DNA of 64,000 bases, taken from contig NZ_SMGE01000001.1 of the NCBI RefSeq assembly GCF_004339525.1, forward strand, positions 2,542,001 through 2,606,000. The letters run 5' to 3'. This DNA is from Flavobacterium sp. 90. Lineage in GTDB: Bacteria > Bacteroidota > Bacteroidia > Flavobacteriales > Flavobacteriaceae. Shown piece by piece: positions 25,709 to 34,814 of the stretch (its first letter is position 1; each line of letters opens with the position of its first letter). The notes beneath the pieces were generated by a model. It was not told the origin of the DNA, searched no databases, and worked only from the letters and a program-made list of their open reading frames with translations. Made by a program: the position numbers and the translations under genes.

Positions 25709-27202
25709 ATGTTTTTTTTAGGAATTGATTTAGGAAGCTCTTCAGTAAAATTATCTGTATTTGATGCAGAGAAAGGGATAACTATTGGAGCAATTAGTGT
25801 TCCTGATTTTGAAATGCCAATTGTTGCCCCAAAATTTGGTTGGGCAGAACAAGATCCGGAATCCTGGTGGCAATTTGTAAAAGACGGAATCAAACAATTG
25901 GGTTCAAAATCTAATATTGATCTAAAGAAAATTGCAGGAATTGGAATTGCCTATCAAATGCATGGTTTGGTTTTGACCGATGAAAATTTAAATCCCGTTC
26001 GCTCTTCAATCATTTGGTGTGACAGTCGCGCTGCAAGTATTGGAGATGAAGTTTATAACAAAATGGGAACTGTAAATTGTCAGCAGGAAATTTTAGGAAG
26101 TCCCGGAAACTTTACCGCTTCAAAATTAAAATGGGTAAAAGACAATGAGCCTGAAATTTTCGCGAAAGCAAAATACATGATGCTTCCGGGAGATTTTATT
26201 GCAGCCAAATTATCAAAAGTAGCACAAATAAGCACTTCAGGTTTATCAGAAGCTGCTTTATGGAATTTCCCAGAAGGAAAACTGGCAACGAAAATCCTTT
26301 CTCAAATGGGATTATCATCGGATATCGTTCCGGAAATCGTTTCAAGTTTTGGAGTTCAAGCTACAATTCACTTAGAAATAGCACAAGAATTAGGATTAAA
26401 TCCTGATGCAAAAATAACCTACAGAGCAGGAGATCAACCTAACAATGCTTTGTCATTGAATGTTTTGAAACCTGGGGAAATCGCTACAACAGCCGGAACT
26501 TCGGCAGTAGTTTATGCCGTAAGCGATGAAGATGTTTACGATAAAAAAAACAGAATCAATACTTTTTTACACGTCAATAATACCGAAGCCGAAAAACGTA
26601 ACGGTGTTTTGTTGTGTATTAACGGTTCCGGAATTTTATACCAATGGTTACGTAAAATCATGTCTGTTGACAGAACTGATTTAATCGCCTACGAAAAACT
26701 AAATGCCGAAGCTGCAAAAGTTGAAGCAGGAAGTAACGGACTTCGTTTTTATCCTTTCGGAAATGGTGTAGAACGTATTTTCAATAATAAAAATGCAACT
26801 TCAGGAATTCAGAATTTAAACTTCAATATTCATCAACCGTCACATTTAGTGCGCGCTGCCTGCGAAGGAATTGTGTTTGCCATGAACTACGGTTTTGATG
26901 TTATGAAAGAAATTGGAGTTTCCGGAAACGTAGTGAGAGCAGGAAATTCAAACTTGTTTTTGAGTCCGGTTTTTAGAGAAATCTTCACGAATACTACACA
27001 AACTACTTTAGAATTATACAATACTTCAGGAGCAGAAGGTGCTGCAAGAGGCGCTGCTTTTGGTTTAGGATATTACAATTCGCTGGAAGAAGCTTTTCAG
27101 GGATTGCAATGTCTGGATAGAATTGAACCTAATAAAATCCTGACAAGTCAATATCAGGATTTATATCAAGAATGGAAAAGTCAAATTAAAATAGAACAAT
27201 AA
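25709..27202 (+). CDS. xylB: xylulokinase
   Basis: XylB phosphorylates D-xylulose to xylulose 5-phosphate with ATP in the cytoplasm. The 497-residue FGGY-family protein starts [17 protein letters not shown] (ATP-binding phosphate 1 loop). It carries the MHGLVL substrate segment near residue 86 and a catalytic aspartate D242 in AGDQPNNAL. The C-terminal ASNP part contains [17 protein letters not shown]. The stop codon is two bases from the xylA start, so the genes are translationally coupled. In this locus it uses xylose set free by the GH31 and beta-xylosidase enzymes encoded downstream. Confidence 0.95.
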   Translation: MFFLGIDLGSSSVKLSVFDAEKGITIGAISVPDFEMPIVAPKFGWAEQDPESWWQFVKDGIKQLGSKSNIDLKKIAGIGIAYQMHGLVLTDENLNPVRSSIIWCDSRAASIGDEVYNKMGTVNCQQEILGSPGNFTASKLKWVKDNEPEIFAKAKYMMLPGDFIAAKLSKVAQISTSGLSEAALWNFPEGKLATKILSQMGLSSDIVPEIVSSFGVQATIHLEIAQELGLNPDAKITYRAGDQPNNALSLNVLKPGEIATTAGTSAVVYAVSDEDVYDKKNRINTFLHVNNTEAEKRNGVLLCINGSGILYQWLRKIMSVDRTDLIAYEKLNAEAAKVEAGSNGLRFYPFGNGVERIFNNKNATSGIQNLNFNIHQPSHLVRAACEGIVFAMNYGFDVMKEIGVSGNVVRAGNSNLFLSPVFREIFTNTTQTTLELYNTSGAEGAARGAAFGLGYYNSLEEAFQGLQCLDRIEPNKILTSQYQDLYQEWKSQIKIEQ

Positions 27203-27204
27203 GA

Positions 27205-28524
27205 ATGAGCACAACTAATCAATATTTTAAAAACATCGATACGATAAAATTCGAAGGAAGAGAAAGTGATAACCCACTAGCTTTTAAATGGTATGATGAA
27301 AATCGTATCGTTGCGGGAAAAACATTAAAAGAGCATTTGCGTTTTTCGATGGCGTACTGGCATACGTTATGTAACACAGGTGGAGATCCGTTTGGAGCTT
27401 CGACTGAAACATTTTCCTGGGATAAAAATGAGAATGTAATTCTAAGAGCAAAGGACAAAATGGATGCTGCTTTTGAATTCATGACAAAATTAGGTTTGCC
27501 TTATTATTGTTTTCATGATGTTGATGTTGTTGATGATGCGCCAACATTGGCAGAATTTGAAACTCGTATTCAAACAATGGTTGAATATGCAAAACAAAAA
27601 CAACAAGAATCAGGTATTAAATTGTTGTGGGGAACTTCAAACTTGTTCAGCAATCCTCGCTATATGAACGGTGCTGCAACGAATCCAAACTTTGATGTTT
27701 TGGCTTATGCAGGAGCTCAGGCAAAAATCGCAATCGATGCAACTATTGCACTTGGAGGTGAAAATTATGTTTTCTGGGGAGGTCGTGAAGGATATATGAG
27801 TTTGTTGAACACAGACATGAAAAGAGAATTGGACCACTTGGGAAGATTCTTGAATACTTGTAAAGATTATGCTCGCAAAGAAGGTTTTAAAGGAAATTTC
27901 CTGATCGAACCAAAACCTATGGAACCTACAAAACATCAATATGATTATGATGCAGCGACTTCATTAGGATTCATCAATAAATACGGACTTCAAAATGATT
28001 TCAAATTGAATCTTGAAGTAAACCACGCAACTCTTGCAGGACATTCTTTTGAGCACGAATTGCAAGTTGCAGTTGATGCTGGAATGTTAGGAAGTATCGA
28101 TGCAAACAGAGGAGATTATCAAAATGGTTGGGACACAGATCAGTTCCCAATAAATCTTCAGGAAGTTACACAAGCTATGTTAGTTATCCTTGAAGGTGGA
28201 GGAATTCAAGGCGGAGGTGTAAACTTTGACGCTAAAGTGAGAAGAAATTCAATCGATTTAGAAGATAAATTCATTGCACACATTTCAGGAATGGATGTTT
28301 TTGCAAGAGGATTAATCTGCGCAGATCAGATACTACAAAATACAGATTACAAAAAATTACGCACACAGCGTTACAGTTCATTTGATGCCGGAAACGGAGC
28401 AAAGTTCGAAAACGGAGAATTATCTCTTGAAGATCTTAGCAAAATTGCCCGCGCAAGTGGAGAACCTCAACCATTAAGTGGTAGACAAGAATTATTCGAA
28501 CAGATTATTTCGAATGCATACTAA
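27205..28524 (+). CDS. xylA: xylose isomerase
   Basis: XylA converts D-xylose to D-xylulose in the cytoplasm with two divalent metals. The 439-residue class II enzyme shows the catalytic FHDVDVVDD segment (H104, D107), [16 protein letters not shown], the lysine in [31 protein letters not shown] and [18 protein letters not shown]. It lies directly after xylB and 49 bp before susC. Placement at the head of the polysaccharide locus ties xylose breakdown to glycan import. Confidence 0.97.
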   Translation: MSTTNQYFKNIDTIKFEGRESDNPLAFKWYDENRIVAGKTLKEHLRFSMAYWHTLCNTGGDPFGASTETFSWDKNENVILRAKDKMDAAFEFMTKLGLPYYCFHDVDVVDDAPTLAEFETRIQTMVEYAKQKQQESGIKLLWGTSNLFSNPRYMNGAATNPNFDVLAYAGAQAKIAIDATIALGGENYVFWGGREGYMSLLNTDMKRELDHLGRFLNTCKDYARKEGFKGNFLIEPKPMEPTKHQYDYDAATSLGFINKYGLQNDFKLNLEVNHATLAGHSFEHELQVAVDAGMLGSIDANRGDYQNGWDTDQFPINLQEVTQAMLVILEGGGIQGGGVNFDAKVRRNSIDLEDKFIAHISGMDVFARGLICADQILQNTDYKKLRTQRYSSFDAGNGAKFENGELSLEDLSKIARASGEPQPLSGRQELFEQIISNAY

Positions 28525-28573
28525 ATAAATTATAAGGTAACTAACTATAAATTTAAACCAATTCTTAACTATT

Positions 28574-31500
28574 ATGAAAAGCAAACATTGTCTTAAAACA
28601 ACATCGCTCTCGTTCTGCATGGCGCTGTTGCTTAGTGTATTTACGATGCAGTCCGGTTTTGCGCAACAGCAATCCCAGGTTGTAAGCGGAAACGTAAAAT
28701 CAGCAGAAGACGGTATGGGAGTTCCGGGTGCTACAGTTGCTATTGAAGGAACTAAGACGGGAACATCAACAGATTTTGATGGAAATTTTAAGCTTGAAGC
28801 AAAAGAAGGCAGCGTAATTGTAATCAGTTTTATGGGATTTAAACCTCAGCGTGTAACCGTTGGAACTCAAAAAACGATTAATGTTACTTTACAAACAGAA
28901 GCAGCAGATCTTAAAGAGGTTGTCGTGATTGGGTACGGTTCTCAAAAGAAAACTCTTGTAACCAATGCTGTTACGCAGGTTAGTGGTGATAATCTTGCCA
29001 AAACCAATACTACAAATGCATTGCAGGCACTTCAGGGGCAAGCAGCTGGACTTCAAATTACTTCTACTTCAGGACAACCGGGAGAAGCTTTGAAGGTAGT
29101 TATTAGAGGTGTAGGTTCTGTAGCAGGAAGTAGTCCGCTATATGTAGTAGACGGAATACTTACGGGAGATATTTCTTATTTAAGCAATTCAGATATTGAA
29201 TCTATTTCTGTTTTAAAAGATGCTGCATCAGCTGCTATTTATGGTTCTCAGGCTGCAAATGGAGTTGTTTTAGTAACAACAAAAAAAGGTAAAAGAGGAA
29301 CTGCGGGAAAAATCACTTTCGATCAATATTACGGTGTACAATCTGTAGCGAGAAAAGTTGATTTATTGAATGCAACTGAATATGCAACAATATTAAATGA
29401 AGCAGCAGTAAACTCTGGTAAAAATCCATATTTTACAAATAGCCAAATTGCAGGACTAGGAAACGGAACAAACTGGATGGATAAAATGTTTACCGATAAT
29501 GCTGCAACAAAAAACTTCTCATTTGGTGCTTCAGGTGGTTCAGATGCTTCAGTTTATTCTACATCATTGGCTTACTTAGGACAAGAAGGAGTTGTAGGAG
29601 GACCGGACCTTTCAGATTATCAACGTTATAATTTCAGATTCAATTCAGAACATAAATTATACAAAGATGTTGTTACAATTGGTCAAAATTTAAGCTTTGC
29701 TTATGTAGATAAAAACGGAATTGGTGTTGGAAATCAATACAGCAACTCTTTAAGAAGTGCTTTTCAGGTTTCGCCTTTATTACCAATGTACGATTCAAAC
29801 GGAAATTATTTTGATACGACAAACAGCACGGAGCCTTGGTTAGCTGGTACAGCAAATCCTTACGCGTTAATGAAGTATACAAATCAAAATGAAAGTAATA
29901 ATCAAAAATTATTAGGGAATGTTTATTTGCAAATTGAACCTATAAAAAACTTAACATTCAAGACTACTTTGGGTCTTGATTATTATGTATCCGAAGGACA
30001 TGCATATACTCCTGTATACAGATTGTCAATTTATGCAAACACCGCTTTTGATAAAGTAAATCAAAACATGAGCAAAAATAAAAGTATTACATGGGATAAC
30101 TTAGTGTCTTATAAATTTAATGTTGCTAGTAATCATCATGTTGAAGCTATGCTAGGTACCTCGTTTATTAAGTACGATGGAACATCTGTAGATGTTACAA
30201 ATGCAGATTCTGTTTTTAATGATTTAGAACATGCATGGATTGATAATACAACGAACAAAGACGGAGCTAAAATTGCTATTAAAGGTAAAAAAGAAGAAAA
30301 TAGACTGATGTCTTATTTTGGAAGATTAAACTACAACTTTAACGAAAAATACTTATTGAACGCAACACTTAGAGCGGATGGTTCATCAAAATTTGCTCCG
30401 GGAAATCAATGGGGTTATTTCCCTTCAGTATCTGGAGGTTGGGTAGCTTCAAATGAAGAATTTCTAAGAGATTCAAAAGTATTAAATTTCCTTAAATTAA
30501 GAGCAAGTTGGGGTCAGGTAGGTAATCAAAGTATTAGATCGTTTCAGTATTTGTCATTAATTAAATCAAATAATACAAATTATACTTTTGGTGATACAGA
30601 AGGTGTACTTACGCCTGGAGCTTATCCACAGAATTTATCAAATACAAATGTAAAATGGGAAACTTCAGAGCAAATTGACCTTGGTTTAGATGCAAGATTT
30701 TTAAACAATGCATTGAATGTAAGTTTTGATGTTTACCAAAAAACAAATAAAAACTGGTTAGTTCTTGCTCCAATTTTAGCTACTGCCGGTGCTGATGCTC
30801 CATTTATTAACGGTGGAGATGTTGTAAATAAAGGGGTTGAGTTAAGTTTAAATTACCAAAATAAAATTGGAGATTTTAATTACAGCATAAGTGCAAACGG
30901 TGCTTATAATAAAAACGAAGTAGGTAAAATACCAACAATCGATGGTCTTATTCACGGATTAAGTAATGAACTTTATGATAATGCCGGTGAATTTTACAGA
31001 GCACAAAACGGACAACCTTTAGGTTATTTCTGGGGATATAAAACAGGTGGTGTTTTTCAAAATCAAGCACAAATCGATAATTATAAATCAGCAAATGGTG
31101 TAGTATTACAACCTAATGCAGCTCCCGGAGATCTTATTTATGTAAATACTAATGGTGATGATAAAATAGATGGTACTGATAAAACGAATATTGGAAATCC
31201 AAATCCTGACTTTACTTATGGATTCTCTTTATCAGGTAGTTACAAAGCTTTTGATTTTTCATTAATGGCAAATGGTGTAGCAGGAAATCAAATTGTACAA
31301 TCGTATAGAAACCAAGCAGGTGCTTACGGAAACTATACTTCTGCAATATTAGATCGCTGGCATGGAGAAGGTTCTTCAAACACAATTCCAAGAGTAACAG
31401 AAGACAATAGAAACTTCACACAATTTTCAGATTTGTATGTTCAGAATGGTGATTTCTTAAGAATTAGTACTGTAACATTAGGATTTGATTTAGCAAAAAT

Positions 31501-31705
31501 GAAACAATCAAAACCATTTTTTGCAAGTCAGTTCAGAGTGTATTTCTCAGTATTAAACCTTTACACTTTTACGAAATATAACGGTATGGATCCTGAAATT
31601 GGATTTGGTTCTTCAAACGATGACCAAAAATTCTCATCAGGAGTTGATGTAGGTTACTATCCACGCCCAAGAACATTCATGTTAGGATTAAATGTTAAAC
31701 TTTAA
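28574..31705 (+). CDS. SusC-like TonB-dependent outer-membrane transporter
   Basis: The protein has 1043 residues. After a signal peptide (cleavage near GFAQQQ) comes a carboxypeptidase-D-like N-terminal extension (VSGNVKSAEDGMGVPGATV), a TonB-box-like stretch (KEVVVIGYGSQKK, about 115-127) and the plug domain with VVIRGVGSVAGSSPLYVVDG and AAIYGSQAANGVVLVTTKKG. A 22-stranded barrel ends in a typical C-terminal strand (PRPRTFMLGLNVKL). With the SusD product, 11 bp downstream, it imports oligosaccharides into the periplasm. Given the enzymes in the locus, xyloglucan oligosaccharides are the likely cargo. Confidence 0.94.
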   Translation: MKSKHCLKTTSLSFCMALLLSVFTMQSGFAQQQSQVVSGNVKSAEDGMGVPGATVAIEGTKTGTSTDFDGNFKLEAKEGSVIVISFMGFKPQRVTVGTQKTINVTLQTEAADLKEVVVIGYGSQKKTLVTNAVTQVSGDNLAKTNTTNALQALQGQAAGLQITSTSGQPGEALKVVIRGVGSVAGSSPLYVVDGILTGDISYLSNSDIESISVLKDAASAAIYGSQAANGVVLVTTKKGKRGTAGKITFDQYYGVQSVARKVDLLNATEYATILNEAAVNSGKNPYFTNSQIAGLGNGTNWMDKMFTDNAATKNFSFGASGGSDASVYSTSLAYLGQEGVVGGPDLSDYQRYNFRFNSEHKLYKDVVTIGQNLSFAYVDKNGIGVGNQYSNSLRSAFQVSPLLPMYDSNGNYFDTTNSTEPWLAGTANPYALMKYTNQNESNNQKLLGNVYLQIEPIKNLTFKTTLGLDYYVSEGHAYTPVYRLSIYANTAFDKVNQNMSKNKSITWDNLVSYKFNVASNHHVEAMLGTSFIKYDGTSVDVTNADSVFNDLEHAWIDNTTNKDGAKIAIKGKKEENRLMSYFGRLNYNFNEKYLLNATLRADGSSKFAPGNQWGYFPSVSGGWVASNEEFLRDSKVLNFLKLRASWGQVGNQSIRSFQYLSLIKSNNTNYTFGDTEGVLTPGAYPQNLSNTNVKWETSEQIDLGLDARFLNNALNVSFDVYQKTNKNWLVLAPILATAGADAPFINGGDVVNKGVELSLNYQNKIGDFNYSISANGAYNKNEVGKIPTIDGLIHGLSNELYDNAGEFYRAQNGQPLGYFWGYKTGGVFQNQAQIDNYKSANGVVLQPNAAPGDLIYVNTNGDDKIDGTDKTNIGNPNPDFTYGFSLSGSYKAFDFSLMANGVAGNQIVQSYRNQAGAYGNYTSAILDRWHGEGSSNTIPRVTEDNRNFTQFSDLYVQNGDFLRISTVTLGFDLAKMKQSKPFFASQFRVYFSVLNLYTFTKYNGMDPEIGFGSSNDDQKFSSGVDVGYYPRPRTFMLGLNVKL

Positions 31706-31716
31706 TAAATAAAAAG

Positions 31717-33291
31717 ATGAAAAATACCTATCTATATATTTTCTGTTTGACACTATTGTCATTGGGTTCTTGTAGTTTAGAAACAGAACCATTGGTACAA
31801 CAAACAGATACAAATTTTTATAAAACAACAGATGACGCCTTTTCAGCATTAGTAGGTTGTTATGATGGTTTGCAAGTTGCAACCGGAGCCAGTGGTTTGG
31901 GAGTTCCTGTAATTAGTGAAGTAATGTCTGACGATTGTTTTGGCGGAACCGGAAATTCTGATGGTTACAATTATGCTGCAATCGATGAATTTGATATTTC
32001 ACGTTCACCTTCAGATGTTGATATGCTTAACGGTAACTGGATTGCTTATTACAAAGCGCTTTATCGTTGTAATGTTTTCTTATCGAAAATGGATCAGATT
32101 GACTGGAAAGGTGATACAGCTTTAAAGAATACATATACATCTGAAACGAGATTTATCAGAGCTTATTTATATTTTGAAATGGCACGTTTATGGGGAAGTG
32201 TTCCTTTGTTAACAGCTCCTTCTTCTGATAATATACCGCAAGCAGCTCCAGAAGAAATTTATAAAGTAATTGCCGAAGATTTAGTATTTGCATCAAACAA
32301 TTTACCTTCAGTTGCTTATAATGCTACAACAAGCGGACGTATTACAAAATGGGCAGCAAAATCTTTACTTGGACGTGTTTATTTATATTATACAGGATAC
32401 TACGGAAAAACTGATTTAGCAGGAGTAGTTACTAAAGCACAAGCTTTAGGACATCTTGAAGATGTTATTGCATCAAGTGGTCACGGTTTAGTAGATGATT
32501 TTTCTACTTTATGGCCAGCAGCTTCAGTTGATAAATATGCAGGAGAAGGCAATAAAGAAATCGTGTTCTCTGTGAAATATTCTTATACAAGTGATTATAA
32601 CGGAAATACGGATGGAAACCACTGGATGGTAATGTTCGGGATGAGAGAATTTTCATCTTACCCTTACGGACGTGGTTGGGGAGTTACAGTAAACTCTAAA
32701 TTATGGAAAGCCTACAGCGCAACAGATACAAGACGTACAGCAAGTGTAATTGGAATCGATGAAGAAAAAATAAAATTCGATAAAATCAATAATCAAAGAG
32801 AATACACAGGATATTACAATAAGAAATATTCGCCAATGGTTGACAAAGACGGTAAAGATATGCCACTAGTTATGGGAAGTCAATATTGGGATATAGGTCA
32901 ATTTCAGGATTATGTTGTGTTAAGATATGCAGATGTTTTGTTAATGGCAGCTGAATTAGGAAGCGGAAGTGCGCAGACTTATTTTGATAATGTGAGAAGA
33001 AGAGCTTACAAAGATAATTTTACAGCTTTACCTGTAAATGCTGATAATATCTTAAACGAAAGACATCTGGAATTTGCTCTTGAAGGAATTAGATATTGGG
33101 ATTTATTACGTCAGGGTGTTGGAAAAGCTTCTACTACAATTGCAGAAACTACAACATTATTAAATGGTGGAGTTGCCGCTACAAAAACAATTTCGGCAGC
33201 TAAAATCCAAGCTACAAAAGGACTACAACAAATTCCAAATACACAGATTACATTATCTGGAGGAGTTTTGAAACAAAATGCAGGTTGGTAA
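31717..33291 (+). CDS. SusD-like glycan-binding lipoprotein
   Basis: The protein has 524 residues. A lipoprotein signal (LLSLGSCSLETEP, C19 lipidated) places it on the outer-membrane surface. The SusD/RagB fold shows TPR-like helices (NWIAYYKALYRCNVFLSKMD, ETRFIRAYLYFEMARLWGSVPLLT) and a C-terminal LNERHLEFALEGIRYWDLLRQG typical of the family. It caps the SusC barrel and binds the incoming oligosaccharide. The next gene (an SGBP) starts 22 bp downstream. Confidence 0.94.
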   Translation: MKNTYLYIFCLTLLSLGSCSLETEPLVQQTDTNFYKTTDDAFSALVGCYDGLQVATGASGLGVPVISEVMSDDCFGGTGNSDGYNYAAIDEFDISRSPSDVDMLNGNWIAYYKALYRCNVFLSKMDQIDWKGDTALKNTYTSETRFIRAYLYFEMARLWGSVPLLTAPSSDNIPQAAPEEIYKVIAEDLVFASNNLPSVAYNATTSGRITKWAAKSLLGRVYLYYTGYYGKTDLAGVVTKAQALGHLEDVIASSGHGLVDDFSTLWPAASVDKYAGEGNKEIVFSVKYSYTSDYNGNTDGNHWMVMFGMREFSSYPYGRGWGVTVNSKLWKAYSATDTRRTASVIGIDEEKIKFDKINNQREYTGYYNKKYSPMVDKDGKDMPLVMGSQYWDIGQFQDYVVLRYADVLLMAAELGSGSAQTYFDNVRRRAYKDNFTALPVNADNILNERHLEFALEGIRYWDLLRQGVGKASTTIAETTTLLNGGVAATKTISAAKIQATKGLQQIPNTQITLSGGVLKQNAGW

Positions 33292-33313
33292 TCTTAACTA
33301 AAAAAGGAAAGAA

Positions 33314-34684
33314 ATGAAAAATATTAAATTATTAGTTACATCATTTTTGATGCTTGCGTTAATGCTTGTATCATCTTGTTCTCCGGAAACGTATTCTTTG
33401 GACGCACCGATGGATAAATCGGATATACATTTTGAAATTACTCAGGATTTAGTCGCAGATCCGGGAGGAAATACTGTAATCATGAAAAACACAACTCCCG
33501 GAGTTGTACTGAATTGGGATTATGGTACAGGGAAATCCAGTAAAGCGGTAGAAACTGTAAAATATGCCTTTAAAGGAAGTTACACGATTAAAATTTCTGC
33601 AGTAACCGGCGGTGGTATTGTTGCATTAGATCCAGTAACAATTACAGTAAATAAAGACAACTTAAACTATGTTAATGATCCACTTTGGACAGCATTATCA
33701 GGCGGAGTTGGTAAAAAGAAATCTTGGGTAACAGACAATGGTAAATATGGATTAGCTCCTGGTGCAATGTCTTATGCAGATCCAAGCACAACTGTAGAAT
33801 GGGGTAACTTTACTCCAAACTGGGAACCTGAAGGAAATGCCAACTCAAGTACAAATGCAGATATGCACTGGGGAAGATACATGACATTCAGCCTTGAAGG
33901 AGGACCTTTTATGACCATTCATGAAGCTGATGGAACAACGATCGAAAACGGATCTTATTTCTTAGACATCAATGCACATACTTTAACAACAACAGGAACA
34001 ACAATCCTAAGACCAGATAATTATATTGCAAACGCAAGTAACTGGAGTGATAATATTAAAGTATTAAAATTAACAGACAATCAGTTAAGAATTGCTGTAA
34101 AAAGAACCAATAGCGAAGGTCCTTGGTGGTATATCTGGAATTTTGTTTCTAAAGATTATGCTGATAATTATGTTCCTCCGGTTACAGTACCAGTTGTTGA
34201 CGAAGGTTTCAATCCAACTTTTGCACCGGGAGAATTATTGACAATGCTTACAGGTGGAGCCGGAGCAGGAAGAGTTTGGAATCTGGACGGAAAAGGAAAT
34301 CCAATTGACTGGGTTGGAAAAGGAAAAGGCTGGACGGTTGATTCTACGAGTTCTTATAACTGGGGATGGAATGATGATTGGGCAAAAATTGCAGGAAATT
34401 CATGGATACGTTTTGACCAATGGGGAGGTAAATTAAACTACACACGCAGTCAAAATGGAGTTGTAACGTCAGGTATTTTTACCATAAATGCAGCGACAAA
34501 TGAAATCAATTTAGGAAGTGAAACACTTCTTCAAAATGCAACAAGCTGGATGAACCCAACTGTAAATGTTATTAAAGTAGTAAAAGCATATAATAAAGAT
34601 TTCCTTCAAAAAGGAATCTGGCTTGGAACATCATATGATACAGGTAAGGACGAATGGTTTGTTTTCCATTACATAGTTCCTTAA
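33314..34684 (+). CDS. putative surface glycan-binding lipoprotein (SGBP) with duplicated domain
   Basis: The protein has 456 residues. The lipobox is VSSCSPE, and the acidic residue after it fits surface export. An N-terminal PKD/Ig-like domain (about 40-115) is followed by two related units. One starts at about residue 121 (LWTALSGGVGKKKSWVTD) and one at about 307 (LLTMLTGGAGAGRVWNLD). Both are rich in tryptophan (HWGRYMTF, WWYIWNF, NWGWNDDW) as in carbohydrate-binding surfaces. Its position right after SusD is where SusE/F or SGBP-B genes lie. It probably binds the polysaccharide chain on the cell surface. No enzyme motif is seen. Confidence 0.75.
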   Translation: MKNIKLLVTSFLMLALMLVSSCSPETYSLDAPMDKSDIHFEITQDLVADPGGNTVIMKNTTPGVVLNWDYGTGKSSKAVETVKYAFKGSYTIKISAVTGGGIVALDPVTITVNKDNLNYVNDPLWTALSGGVGKKKSWVTDNGKYGLAPGAMSYADPSTTVEWGNFTPNWEPEGNANSSTNADMHWGRYMTFSLEGGPFMTIHEADGTTIENGSYFLDINAHTLTTTGTTILRPDNYIANASNWSDNIKVLKLTDNQLRIAVKRTNSEGPWWYIWNFVSKDYADNYVPPVTVPVVDEGFNPTFAPGELLTMLTGGAGAGRVWNLDGKGNPIDWVGKGKGWTVDSTSSYNWGWNDDWAKIAGNSWIRFDQWGGKLNYTRSQNGVVTSGIFTINAATNEINLGSETLLQNATSWMNPTVNVIKVVKAYNKDFLQKGIWLGTSYDTGKDEWFVFHYIVP

Positions 34685-34740
34685 AGTAATTAAGGTTTTT
34701 TTAATAAAATGAAACCATAATTACTTCAAACAAGTAAACA

Positions 34741-34773
34741 ACCGGTAGGGGATTGAAACAGTCACCTATCGGT
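34741..34773 (+). promoter_or_regulatory. hairpin between the SGBP and GH2 genes
   Basis: CCGGTAGG and CCTATCGG arms face each other across about 15 bases in the 130 bp gap. No T-run follows. It may set mRNA stability or partial read-through between the binding-protein and enzyme parts of the operon. Confidence 0.45.
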
Positions 34774-34814
34774 ATGTTTATATTTGTTTTTCAAAACAAT
34801 AAAAGCCTATTAAT

